Of a DNA stretch of 64,000 nucleotides, positions 11,589 through 22,783 are shown piece by piece. The stretch comes from Daldinia sp. FL1419 (taxonomy: Eukaryota; Ascomycota; Sordariomycetes; Xylariales; Hypoxylaceae). The translations under genes were made by a program, and so were the position numbers. The stretch covers positions 1-64,000 of the forward strand of contig MU623456.1 in the NCBI GenBank assembly GCA_025201765.1, read 5' to 3'. The stretch's first letter is position 1. Each line of letters begins with the position of its first letter. The notes beneath the pieces are model-generated. The model saw only the letters and a program-made list of their open reading frames with translations, did no database searches and had not been told where the DNA came from.

Positions 11589-14500
11589 CTACCGCTTTTT
11601 GCCACGGTTTGCACTACCACCCTTATTTCCACCTCTTCCTCTCGCGTCTCCTCCGCTTCCACCAGCACCTCCGCTAAGCATGACTCTTACTTTACCTGCT
11701 GGCACAATATTGACGACCTCTTCGGGTTTGAGAGCCTTGAGAAGCTCTACCTCGCGGGGCCACATCTTCTCTTTATCTTCACTTTTCTCGTCTACAACAC
11801 CTTTTTTCGTAGAAGCTGTCTTCCACGCATCTAATATTTCTTTTACAGCTTTGCCCTTCTTCTGCGTCCCGGGCTGCATTTTAACCTTGTATTTGCAGCG
11901 GCTGAGTGCGCTATATGGTGCGCACACAGCAATCACCTCGAGAATCTCATCACCGGGCAGCGGAGCTCCAACAAGTGCGTCGAGAGGAGTCAAACTAGCT
12001 GCCTCCTCAGCGTCAAGGATCTCCACGCCCTCGTCGAGCATCATTTTACGGACTTCCTCGTGCTCCGCCGTCTCTCGCTGCTGGCGTTGGTGTTGTGCTC
12101 GGCGGCGTTCAAGCGCCGCCGCCCGTTGGGCTTCGCGCTCAGCTTTTGCTTTCGCCTCGGCCTCGGCCTTCTGTTTGCCTGCCGTTGAACCTATCAAAGC
12201 TTCAATCGCAGCTCGATCTTCCTCATCTTGGTCCTTGTATTTAGCGGCCTTCTTAGCCTTGCCCCTTTGACCTCTTTTAGGTTGTTGTGATTTCTTTTGG
12301 GGTTGCGGCGTGGATTTACCAGATGGTCCAGGAGGTGTATTATTTGCCGCCGCCAAAGGTGTTGATCCAGAATCCGTCGCTGCTTCATTTAGATCTTCTC
12401 CCTGTTCGTCGCTAACTCTACTCTCTTGAGGGCTAGCTATACGAACGGTATCGGGTCTCTCAGGGATTGTTAAATTGCTCATGCCCTGAATGGGTGGACT
12501 GTCTTCAGCCTGCTCTGGGGAATCCTGTTCGTCCTCATTCCTGTTTGTAGGTTGGAGTGGGTTTTCTCTCTTTTCCACCTCCTCTTGAATATCCGCAGCA
12601 CTGTCCTCTGAATCGCTCTCGTCATGTTCTACGCCTGGCTCCGTGGAGTCGGCAACGACTCCGCCGCTAACAGTTGCCAAATTATCATTATTAGGTAGGG
12701 CTTCCGACTGATCATAAAGACGGTGCTTAACATGCTTAGCCTTGCTTTCCTCGCTGATTTTAAACATCAATCCCAGACCTAATATCAGTTGTGCCGGAGG
12801 CAGAAAGTTCTTTTTCCCTCGTACCATAAAGCTACCAGTACCGAGGAATTCCCCAGTCGGTGCCGACTTTGAAACTTGATCCGCATTCACCCACCATGCA
12901 CCCATACCGGCCTTCGAGTCCCAGGCGGAAGATGCACAGACCGCCAAAGAACCAGCTTGTGATAGAGTTGAAGGTGGGATAGGAGCATCAGGTGTGCTTG
13001 GACTGTTTTTTATAATCACGCTCGGTGCGCCGTGGAGGTCCGCATGTACGTATATATCGCCCTTCTTAAGGTACCGTCTATAGAGCATCTCATTTTGCTG
13101 AGCATCCTTGCCGCCGAGAACAAGATAGCCATCGGACGAGATAAACCATATAAACTTCTCAAACCAGAGCTGCTTTCGAATAGGCTGCAGGACCGGCTTT
13201 TCTTGTTTCAGCCCTTTCTTTAACTCGGCGGCAATCTTCTGCTCCGCATTCTTCAACGCGGTTTCTGACTGCAATATTGTTTTCTGTTCCTTCACAGCAG
13301 CACTCTTTTTCTCGCCGTAATATTCTCTCGCATTAGCAAAAGGGGAGATACCCAGATTGATATCAACCGTCAACCGGGTTTCTTGGGCTTTCCGCGCAGA
13401 CGCCTCCGTACCACCGTAACCGCTATCTTCCGAACTTACTGATTCGGTATCAGACGCATCATAGTCTTCTTCCTCCTCCTCTCCTTCGGCCTCGCCAAGC
13501 AATACAGTGATAGTATTTTCGTGTAGCTTAAGAGGAGGGACAATGATGGATGCTACTGGGTTTCCTCGCTTTCTTTCTCTGTCGACGAGTTTACCAATAT
13601 CTTCCCAGTCCATTCCTTGTCGTATTAGACCATTCACCGCATCCATAGCTTCTTGCACCCTCTCAACATTAGCTTCGATCGCACTAGCTTTCCGAACATT
13701 AAGTTGCTGGACCACTTGAAGGCCTTCGATTCGCTTATCGTGGTCGGCTTTGGTGGCGTCCAACCTGCGCTTAGCGGCAGCTTCCCTCTCATCCAACTTT
13801 GACTGTAGCTTCTGTCCCTCTACAGAAGAGAAGAATTCGTCTACCATCATATTGAAGTTTTCAAAGGTGAGCACTTTGTAGGCCGGGTCCTCTTCAAATT
13901 GAATGGGTAGGAAAGGGTGGAAATCCTCGTAGAGTAAGCTGTCTTTTTGCCGTTGACCATCATTTCCATCATCTGGATGAATCCCGGGTTTTGTTTTAGC
14001 TAAGATATAACCTTTACAAGTGTCGGAACTAGTCACTTCGTGGACGATATTGAGGGCCTTTTCGAGCGACCGTAATAAGTCATCAAGGAGCCCTTCGTTT
14101 TCCAACACCGTAGACGGCTGTACACTCGAGTCGAACCCCGTGACTTTCATGGCATGGTCGACTAATATGGGAGGTAGTTCTGTGATGGTGGTAGCAAGTC
14201 CTCTTCTCAGCTCATCGCCTGGCTTCCTCTTTATTTTCTTGCCCGCCGCAGCGGAAGCAGAATTCTTTTGTACGGTAATCTGGAGCGCATCCCGCAGACG
14301 TTCCTTTGTCAGTGGCGGAACTCCGCCATAGTTCAGTCTGTTTTTCAAGGAGTATGTAAGGCCGGCACGCTGTTCCTCCTGGCCTTCTCCCTCGGGAACA
14401 TTTCGTAGCAGGGTCAAGATTTTGAGCTCGTTATCGGTTAAGATCACGTTTCCACCGGCAAAGAATTCCAGATATAGTCTATATTGACCGTCACTGAACT

Positions 14501-14864
14501 GAAACTCGATAATGCGATCTGTACCGATCTGCGAAACGGCGGTGACTCGTCGGGTTTTCAAAGCCTTGCGCAATTTCTGGACGAAGACGGAGGGGGCGGC
14601 AGCGGTCGTCCGGGCGAATTCGGTAAGATGACATCGGAAGCCAGAATCTATTAGGAGTTGTTTCTTCACATCTGGTTTGGCAAGTTTGAAGAGAAGAATC
14701 TTGGAAGAGAGGTCATAGATGTTGTAAACTCGAAGCGATACAAGGCTTTTAGATAATTCGTGGGCGATGACCTAGAACGGAATATCAGTTAGCGGTAAAG
14801 AAACGAGAACTTTATGAATACCTTCTCTTACCTTGACATCCAAGGAAGAAAACCTTTGTTTCAT
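11589..14864 (-). CDS. RQC2: ribosome quality control complex subunit 2 (Rqc2/Tae2/NEMF)
   Basis: Two exons: 14864-14832 (11 codons) and 14771-11589, separated by a 60 bp phase-0 intron starting GTAAGAG and ending CTAG; 1071 aa. The start MKQRFSSLDVKVIAHEL is the conserved NFACT-N beginning. Domains in order: NFACT-N (1 to about 300); a coiled coil (about 326-392); an acidic Ser/Glu patch (about 440-470); NFACT-R/DUF814 (about 545-680, with DGYLVLGGKDAQQNE and GDIYVHADLHGAPS); a charged linker with Lys- and Gln-rich segments; the NFACT-C domain (about 940-1040); and an RG/GN-rich tail. Rqc2 binds stalled 60S subunits carrying peptidyl-tRNA, recruits the ligase Ltn1 and directs carboxy-terminal Ala/Thr tailing. 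Yeast residues D9, D98 and R99, needed for tailing, correspond to D9, D96 and R97 here, so the protein is probably active. The product acts in the cytosol. Identification is firm. Confidence 0.96.
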
Positions 14865-15449
14865 CTTCCTTGCCCTTGCAGTACTCTAATCGCGACGTGG
14901 CCGATAATATAATTCACTTGGTTATGCCTGATCGCATAGATACGGGATGGATGGATGGTTTAAAATGACGACGCGGGGCGCGGGGCAAACGAGGCGACGA
15001 CGTAAGGTGGTTGAATTTAGTACTAAACGGTTTTTATTATTATTACTGTCAGTAAGTAATTACTTCACCTAGGTAACCTTTATTGATGCGAATAATGACA
15101 GTTGTGATTATGCCGTACTATACGTGTAGGGACCGCTTATTTAATCCCGTATCAGAAAAACGTGCGTATCCGTATATACGTCAATACCTAATTTACGTCA
15201 TTGCTCGGCTTCTGTGACTTTAATAAACACTGGAAGTTCAAATAGGTAAGGTACCTGACGGTTAGATAGTTTATATATACCTAGGTACCTACCTAGGTAT
15301 ATACCTAACGTTACACATACCTCAAAAATCATTAATGAATTTCAACAAGCATCACTAATAGAAATTAAAATAAATCACAATAATCGATATTCAAGTCATA
15401 ATACCAGCCAACAAAATATATACTACGAATCTTGACATTACTAATTGCT
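14865..15449. other. intergenic region between two minus-strand genes
   Basis: It holds the promoter and leader of Rqc2 next to 14865 and the 3' UTR of the GH43 gene next to 15449. A near-perfect hairpin of CCTAGG words lies at 15274-15303. No gene is seen. Confidence 0.6.
15274..15303. repeat. inverted repeat, 14 bp arms with 2 bp spacer
   Basis: The left arm tatatacctaggta (15274-15287) is the exact reverse complement of the right arm (15290-15303), with CC between them. It belongs to the same TACCTAGGTA word family and lies just downstream of the GH43 stop codon. Confidence 0.85.
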
Positions 15450-17305
15450 TCACTCTTCATCCTCCTCGAACAGCTCAATTCCGTCTACGGCAACCTCGAA
15501 TCCTAAACAAAACCACCGTTAGCAAAAATCATAACGCGCTTAAGATTATTAAGAAATAACTTACCGTCGGAACCCGTTGCTCCGAACGTGATGGTGTTCA
15601 CGTCGCCGGGCTTCAGTGTAAGCTGAACCGGAGTAGAAGTGTGGTATCCCGCGCGGGAGTTCAAGCTCGAGATGTTGACGGCCGGCTCGTCGTTGACGAA
15701 TATGTGGGCTTCGCCGGCTAAAGCAACGGTTTATAAGCCTTAGCAATTCTGGTGTAAGGTCGGAGTGTTGTAACTTACCTTCTGGGTTGGCGACTCGGTA
15801 GTGGAAAGACAGCCATTGACGGGATCCGGTGCCGGTAACGTTGTGGAAGGTCACCTCGCTTGAGTCGCCCACTACGAGGTTCGTTAGTTAATCTGAAATG
15901 GATGTCGTCTAGGGCGTAGGGAGCAACGATTTACCTCCGTGGACAGAGCGCTTGCTTAGGCACTCGTTGCAATCTTTAACCACTTCTAGCTGTCAGCTCC
16001 TGAGCTTGGACGTTGCGATATTGAGTACGTTACCTGTCCTGCCTGACAATACTGCATGCTCGGCCTCGTAACGCTTCAGGGTGCTGGGGTAAGAAACCAC
16101 ACCAGTATTGACATCAACTTTCCACATTGAATGGTAGTCGATCTGAACCGAGTGCGACCTATGCGTAGCACCGCCGGGGTTAGCCGACCTGATGCCCAAG
16201 AAGCTTGGCATTTTCAAACCGCTTACCCGGCATTGATGTTTAGGGGCGCCCACACATAGTTCGAGCTTGCTCCCCCCTTCGAGTCCCAAGCATCGCCCAT
16301 GTAAATATACGTGGTCTTTTGCGAGCCCTTAACCGTCAGTTCAAATGTGTTCTGGGAGCCATAGGTTTTCTGGTCCTGCGGAGCGATATCCGAGCCTCCC
16401 GTCCAGGGGCCGTTAATCGAGCTCGACCAAAAGACCTTGTTAGGATTGGCGCGCCATCCGGTCTTTCCTGAGACGATCAAGAAGTATACACCATCAGCTT
16501 TTACTATGCCGGGTGCTTCGTACGCTCCACTTCCTATTTCACCTCGTTTAGTAGTTGTCACACACTCGTATGGTTTAGACTAAGGACGTACTCAGATCTG
16601 AAACCATATCTCCAAGTGCACCATCCTCGTTAATGCGGTTAATCTGGACGGTGTTGTGGTCGGCGCTGGTTAAAAGGAACCAGGTGTCTGACGGGTTATA
16701 TCAGTCAGCAAAAGAAGACATCCGTCTTCCATAGGCTCACGTTACCTGAGTCTTCATCGTAGAACATCCCAGTGTCCGAATAGGAGTAGTCGTTTGGTGG
16801 AATATGAACCTTGGCTGACTGGCCATAGCCGCCCACAAAGTTCGACGACTTGAGAGAAAGTACGTAGCGGTCTTGCTGGCCATACAACTGTTGCCACCTG
16901 GTTAGTGAGGTTCTGATGGGCAAGAACGCTTCCCGGAAGAGTGCCTCATACCCAAAATGAACCATTGGGCTTAGCTATCTTTGGCCGCCACATTCCGGTC
17001 ACGGAGCTCGCTTGTTTCCCAAGGTTCTTCCAGTTGATGAGATCAGTGGACGAATATAGGTTCGGCGTTTGGTCTTGAAGGCATCGTTAGCATTCGGCTA
17101 CTTTGGATCATTATACGTTTTAAGGGCATTTACTGCTGGCTGCGTGACCGACCCAGTAGAAGGTATCGCCACGCTTTACGACGCCACCTCCGTGGGCGTC
17201 AATCTTGTTCCCGTCGGTGTCATACCACACAGCACCCGGTGCGATCCAGGACGCGCCTAGGATTCCAGTAGCCGCGTAAGCCCACAAGAGTGATGATGGC
17301 TTCAT
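15450..17305 (-). CDS. secreted GH43 glycosidase with C-terminal CBM35, exo-beta-1,3-galactanase-like
   Basis: Ten exons: 17305-17134, 17073-16952, 16887-16746, 16687-16592, 16533-16227, 16158-16034, 15985-15935, 15871-15779, 15717-15565 and 15502-15450. All phases agree and introns are 48-68 bp; the product is 437 aa. A signal peptide of about 18-22 residues precedes the five-bladed GH43 fold. The start WYDTDGNKIDAHGGGVVKRG, then LYSSTDLINW, MWRPKIAKPN, DTGMFYDED and YEAPGIVKADGVYFL are typical of fungal galactan 1,3-beta-galactosidases (GH43 subfamily 24). Glu183 in YEAPG is the likely acid, and Gln238 in SQNTFEL matches the Gln that replaces the usual Asp base in that subfamily. Residues about 308-437 form a CBM35 (RYEAEHAVLSG onwards). 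The family removes galactose from arabinogalactan backbones outside the cell. The acceptor of intron 4 has an alternative 12 bp upstream, which would change RSGAYE to SEIGSGAYE. A TATAATA-like element lies about 105 bp upstream of the ATG. Confidence 0.93.
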
Positions 17306-17702
17306 ATTTCGTCGTAGCTTATCTAACTAGGCAGGCAACTGTTCAACTTGCACGTGCTACTACGTACATACTATCTTCTAGCTACGCCGATCCTCACTCC
17401 CCTATCTTATATTATACACAGTATCATCTACGCCCACCGGCTCGGTGTAATGTCATGGCGAGCCTGATCGGATAATTGGTGGCTTCTGCAGTTTTTCCCT
17501 TCGTCGATGCCACCGTAACGGAAGATCGATCATTTTGGGTTACGGGCGCATTCCTTTTATAGATGGCTAGACATCACGAGAATGCGGTGGGCACGATGTA
17601 ACAATAATCACTATCAAAGCTCAGCACCCAGAATCAGATAGACTATAAAATAGGCGTTATATTATATCTTCTTGCATTTGATATAACTACATCTTGCTTA
17701 CT

Positions 17703-18018
17703 TTAGGTTAAGCATAAGGTTGATGGCTGCCAAGGTCGGTTAAAATTGATTTCACGGTGTTCTGGAACAACCTGGTTTGACAGCAGGTATAGTTCCATCA
17801 GGCGTTTGATGAAACTTCCACCTATATTAAATGCAGGAACCGCATTAAGCTGGATTCGTCGGCTGCTTTTGAATGGGATGCCAATCGCACCAATAGGATT
17901 ATCTAGGAGGGAAAATAGAGTACACCATCTGGTATCATTATCACCAACGGTATTAGTGTTAAACACCTTTTCGAGACGTTTTAATATGTATGATTCTGGT
18001 AGCTATGGCATAGTTTGC
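17703..18018 (-). pseudogene. possible coding relic, unidentified
   Basis: On the minus strand about 104 codons are open between an in-frame stop near 18018 and the stop codon at 17703. The translation contains RLEKVFNTNTVGDNDTRW, SLLDNPIGAIGIPFKSSRR and RLMELYLLSNQVVPEHRE, which reads like real protein rather than random sequence. There is no initiator ATG at its start and no plausible upstream exon. I do not recognise the family. It could be the 3' exon of a decayed gene or a chance frame. Confidence 0.22.
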
Positions 18019-18218
18019 CTTGGAACGTAGGCACCTAGTAACCCAAAGTCGCATATACCGCCCATTGAGACGTGCGACCTATACTCGTCTGCTATTAAAC
18101 TGTAGTCTGCGGATTCATGCAACATATTGGATAATAACTAACTATACTAGAAACTATGTGTTAGTTAAGAACTTACATGATATACTATTATCATTCCTTT
18201 TGAAACTTGTACTATACT

Positions 18219-18564
18219 ATGTTCTTAGATAAATCTATATTGAAGGCTCGTAATCTATCAGCTCAGACGGAGCCTGCCATCCAAGCACTTCGAGAACTGT
18301 TGAATAGAACACTACTCGATATCCTATACATAGGTAGGTACACTAGCGGGAACAATCAACGACGTCCAACTTGAATACTCCTATTTGCTAAGTCTATATC
18401 CACCGCTACGCATAAGGTACGATGACGGATACGTGTGGAGAAACGCTGCATCCCTCGTTACCGAAGCTAGTCAATACGAAGACTTCCCGTCGCCATACCC
18501 ACCTGGCGGGCCCGTAGCGGAGCAGCCGTCGAACTTCTACAAGAATCCTGACCTCGCCGCGTAG
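18219..18564 (+). pseudogene. possible frameshifted gene fragment, unidentified
   Basis: Two adjacent frames read like one protein. Frame A starts at ATG 18219 and gives LKARNLSAQTEPAIQALREL and LLNRTLLDILY before drifting. Frame B (open 18334-18561, TAG at 18562-18564) gives TINDVQLEYSYLLSLYPPLR, YDDGYVWRNAASLV and FPSPYPPGGPVAEQPSNFYK, then a terminal NPDLAA. The switch falls at 18330-18346, inside a GGTAGGTA-type word; the 13 bp there are too short for an intron. This suggests a small insertion broke the frame. The family is not recognised and upstream sequence gives no further exon. Confidence 0.3.
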
Positions 18565-21318
18565 AGTGATATGTGGCAAGTCCACATTATACTATTTCAT
18601 ACTATTTTCACCATTCTTACGTCGTGGAAGACTAGAGGGTGGCGTGTGCGAGGCGACTCGGGACGTGAGGTCATTCCCCCTCCCAAAGGCGCTTGCAGCA
18701 TGCAGCTACGGGGCCCGTGGCTAGAAGGCAAGGGCGCCGTCGCACAGAGCTTTTGGGTTGGGCTGGACTGGACTGGACTGGACTGGTTTTCGCAAGATTG
18801 GCACGACTGTCTCCCGCGTTTCAGGCTCAAGCAACGGAAAGCGACAAACCGCCTGCGCCCGGCCCCCCGACCGACACTCTCGCACGCACCGTACGGTGAT
18901 CAAGCGGATACGGCGCCTCGGCGCGTGGGTACCGCCGTCGAAACCGGGTCGAACAACGCATACGGGTATGGGGGCAGACCCATAAGCTGTCGATAATGAG
19001 CTCGTTACGGGCTGCCCGCATGGCTAGGCGGTCCGGCTCGAGCGCAACGTGTATATCTGCAATTTAGATCATAGCGCAGACGGGCATACCTGCATGTAGT
19101 GGATGAGGCGTCGAGATGCCTGTATCACCATACAGCGTAGCTCTACGGATTGAGCCGCCAAAGCGATGAAACCTCTTACCGCGTGGCATCGAACGGGTGG
19201 GAAAAGAGCGACGACATCATAATTTGGGAAAGTTTCAGCTCTATCGTGACATGACTGATGATTACTTGGCAGATGCTCGGCGCAGGAGGTTCTCACACCG
19301 CAGCACTCGGACTCATCCCACGATAGTACCTGGACGCTCATCTCGCTTGCCGAAATAGCTTCCCCTAATGATTGTACGTGGGCGTGCTCTGCTGGCCGGA
19401 AGATCGCCTCTTCCGACAAGCAATAACTACTGGCCTTCTAAATTTTAACCCAACGCTTTCAAGGTGATCGATTTGAGCGGTAAGGATATCATCGCCAAAT
19501 AGCCTATCGTATCCTGACAAGCAAGGGACACTGAAGCAGACCCAACTCTATTGTCATCGTCCTTAAATTTACATTGTGATCGTTCGGGTAATAGGCTGCT
19601 CAAGGTCACCGTCTTTTGTATCCTATTTACGGACTACCAGGAGCGAATTTACGATAATAGCTAGCCCCATAAACCACTAAGGCGAACTATTGGAAATCAC
19701 AGAGCTGAAGGACTGACTATATCCCGTTGGCGTTCACGTATTGTAACAATTCTAACCGGATTACATCATAAGACGTGCTGAATTGACATTACCGAGGCAA
19801 TTGAAATTCTATGCCAATGTTTTTTGCCCCTATCGTAACTGGCTCTGGGCAAGATACAGAAACTTCACTGATTGGCAACTCGACATAGTGTACATACAGG
19901 CAGACAGGCTACATGAACGCTTCTGAAGCGCCAATCGGGCAAAAGACGTACCAGGTAAAAGCTGTTTGATCCTTACCTTACCCCAAGCTACATTATCCAA
20001 GCTTTAGGACGGGGTTGGTCTCGTAATAGCCAATATCGAGTCCAAGCTTTTATCAGGGCTTTGGGAGGGATCTTCGGATACGGTAATTCGAAGAATGTCA
20101 AGATCTCGCGTATAATTAGCTATCCGCTAGCTAATCGCATCGATTGCGAAACAACAGATCTTCGAGCTCGGACATGTGACGAACGTTAGGTTCACGACGG
20201 TAGCAGCGCAGTCAGCAACAGTCAGGACAGCTTTCCTTTCAATCTCTCCAAAATCTCTCCAGATTAGGAAGCTAACGCCTCGTAAAAAATCCTGGCATCT
20301 CCACTTTGATCCAGAAGGTAAGGATCTGTATTCAGTAGTGCACTTTTAGTAACCGGTTGTCATAGCAACGGATTGGAGATTTGGCGATCAGGGGTAAATT
20401 GGACGTCAGCAGGAAACGTGGATAGAACATTTCTTCCGATATTCGAGACATGTTAGGGCGTGTAGTGTAGATGGCTTGCTACATAGTAAACAGCAATTGA
20501 CCGAACGATGCCAATCAATTGGTGACATCAAGACAATTTAGGAGGGTTCGAATTGAATTTATTGAAAGACGACGCAGTTTTAGTTGCACCAGATTTTCAT
20601 GGCAGACCCACAACGGCGTGAGTGAGATCTGACGCTCTGTGTGGGACTCGTATGCGACTTACTGCAGCTTGCGGCTTGCGTGCGACGGAAAAGCAAAAAG
20701 CTCGCTGCCTAGGTGCGAAGCTCACTTAACTGCCTCAGCTCGTCTGCATTAGGCGTGCATAAGTCTAGCTGAGTCGCACACCATAATCCACTGCATAACC
20801 CAATAAGCGAAACCCACGATATTACGCGTAATAGAAAGATGCCTTGCTTCAATCTGCAAGTGTCAGCAAAGGTGGTTGGGAATCATGTCGTTCTCAGCCG
20901 TGATTCGTCCTTGCATATAAGACCGATTCAGTCTCGGCTCTCTAAGTGGTTGGTTTTCTTAGTGCCCAGCCTTTCGAAGATGAGAAGATGAGACGCTCTG
21001 CCAGCTTTTTTTTCGGGAGATACCAGCCTCTCCGATTTCCTACAGCGGCAGGCAATCGGAAATCTGCTGCGTAACCCAGTCCAAACCGTTGGTTTCTTAC
21101 GGTAGGTGTGTTAGCTATATGTAATATATGTGATATGTCCTGCAATAGCGAGCGGTGAAATCGTATTATTATGCAAACGCAGCACCGATTGAGATTGATA
21201 CATATAGGAATATGTATGAGAGTTCCACGGGTTGCTTTGTGCTTATGTGGCTTAGTAGGGCGACACGCACGCTCGATACTATGTAATAATTCCTAATGGC
21301 TGAAAGTCGTGATAGTAG

Positions 21319-21360
21319 CTGTAGGCTGTAGGCTGTAGGCTGTAGGATGTAGGCTGTGGC
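21319..21360. repeat. 7 bp tandem repeat CTGTAGG
   Basis: Four exact CTGTAGG units are followed by ATGTAGG and CTGTGGC. A related but scattered set of GCAGGCTGCAGG and GTAGGCTGTA words occurs at about 4516-4700. Confidence 0.85.
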
Positions 21361-21847
21361 CCGCAATTTTCTATCTATCGATTTGAACCAAACAAAGTGA
21401 GAGAGGTAATTGTGATAACCGAGGAAGATGGGAACGTGGAAACTAGCAATTGACGACATCGGCTTCTTTTGTTTTTTTTTGGTTTGTTTTTGTTTTTGTT
21501 TTGATAGCTACGTAGAACCCTGAGAACATCTAGACTATTCAAAGCTAAGAAAAGAGGCTGGACCAGCTGAAGGATTTGTTGGTTCGATCTGATCATCACG
21601 GTGGCCTAGTGACCCAGTGGTTCATTGTGGATAGGCGATTGGGTGGACTTCCCCGGCCAACGGTGAAAAGCGAAACCAAAGACGAACCAGGGAACCAAGG
21701 GAGGAGAAGAGTTGAGTGAGTTTGGTTCGTCACTCGGAGAGAGCCAGATCCATGTGGGTTTGGGTTTTAAATGGGGGCTGGAAAGGGCTGGTAGGGGCTG
21801 GGAAATAAGATGATACCTACTATATGTAGGTAGGTAGTATAGTACTA

Positions 21848-21886
21848 TACGTTGGTACCATACGTTGGTACCGTACGTTGGTACTA
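21848..21886. repeat. three 13 bp tandem units tacgttggtac+2
   Basis: The unit tacgttggtac followed by CA, CG or TA occurs three times in direct succession, about 0.7-0.9 kb upstream of the first open exon of HEX1. Each unit contains GGTAC. Confidence 0.85.
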
Positions 21887-22360
21887 TACGTACATTACCT
21901 AGTAGTCTTATACGTGGTACGAGGTATACGTAGTAAGAAACTGGTAGGAAAAACTACCTTGGATTGTAATAGGATATGACTTTAGATACAGTGTAAAAGC
22001 GAGGTTGGTCGTAACTTACGGTCCTCCCCCATATGTTAGGTACCAAGGCGAAAAAAAAAGGTCTCAATTTCCCTGTCGGCTTGTAATATCCCCAGTCCCC
22101 AGCCGCCTAACTTGTTTTGGGGTAGGATAAACAGACCGGGATTCATGGAGGCCCACTTGTGTAAACAAGCTCCTTCCCACTCAACCCCTGTAGTTATCCA
22201 TGTACAGCCCATGTAGAGACCATGTAGAGAAGCTCCGGGCGACCTTGCGGACACGACCTGGCCGGGCTACCACTCCCAATGCTTCCTTCCCTCCCACAAC
22301 AAACCCGCAGTTAGAGAGAGCTGCAAGCCTGCAACACTTGCCTGCAACACTTGCCTGCGC

Positions 22361-22410
22361 CTACTGCACCTACCTGCACCTACCTGCACCTACCTGCACC
22401 TACCTGCACC
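22361..22410. repeat. 10 bp tandem repeat TACCTGCACC
   Basis: Four exact units (22371-22410) are preceded by a variant unit at 22361. Just before them, at about 22329-22356, a 13 bp unit (ctgcaacacttgc) is repeated twice. The block is in the HEX1 upstream region, close to where a long pyrimidine-rich leader begins (about 22500-22640). Confidence 0.85.
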
Positions 22411-22783
22411 TACCATACTTACCATAGTATCTGCGTCTATCTGGTATCTATCTGCGCCCGTCTGCAATAATCCACATGTGGCCCCCAGTACAGTACAATA
22501 ACATCCTGTACTGCCCATCTTTCTCCCTGCAGCTCCTCCCCTATTTCTTTCCTTCCAATAATCCGTTCTGACACTTCACCTCCTTTCCTTTCTAACCACA
22601 ATCCCAACACCTCCTTCAAACCCAACGCAGTAAATCTTTTCCCCGCTCTTCCAGCCTAAACCTCTGAACGAGAGAATCGAGTACAGAAGTGAGCACTATC
22701 TGCCTGCTTCTTCTCCCTTCTTTTCTTTCAGAATAGTAGAAAGAAGAGCAAGAGGAATCTTCTTGTCTTCCTTTCGCCCTTAG

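Larger units (their letters stand above)
17306..22450. other. 5 kb intergenic region between divergent GH43 and HEX1
   Basis: The left edge is the GH43 promoter. At 17703-18018 and 18219-18564 are two short coding-looking relics, listed separately. At 18763-18786 there is a short 5 bp repeat (ctgga). From about 18900 to 20900 composition is near 48% GC with many stops in all frames and no extendable reading frame. Direct repeats at 21319-21360, 21848-21886 and 22361-22410 precede HEX1. No gene is supported. Confidence 0.55.

Noticed and set aside
15450..17305. Secreted GH43 and GH11 genes as parts of one polysaccharide-degradation cluster
   Set aside because: They are more than 43 kb apart with housekeeping genes between them, and nothing indicates shared regulation.
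18571..18996. 141-codon plus-strand frame at a GC-rich patch
   Set aside because: Three or more overlapping frames are open on both strands here because of high GC. The translation is low complexity with a ctgga repeat.
20461..20560. tRNA-like sequence: GTGTAGTGTAGATGG followed by GGGTTCGAATTG
   Set aside because: The A-box and B-box words are only approximate, and I could not pair acceptor or anticodon stems.
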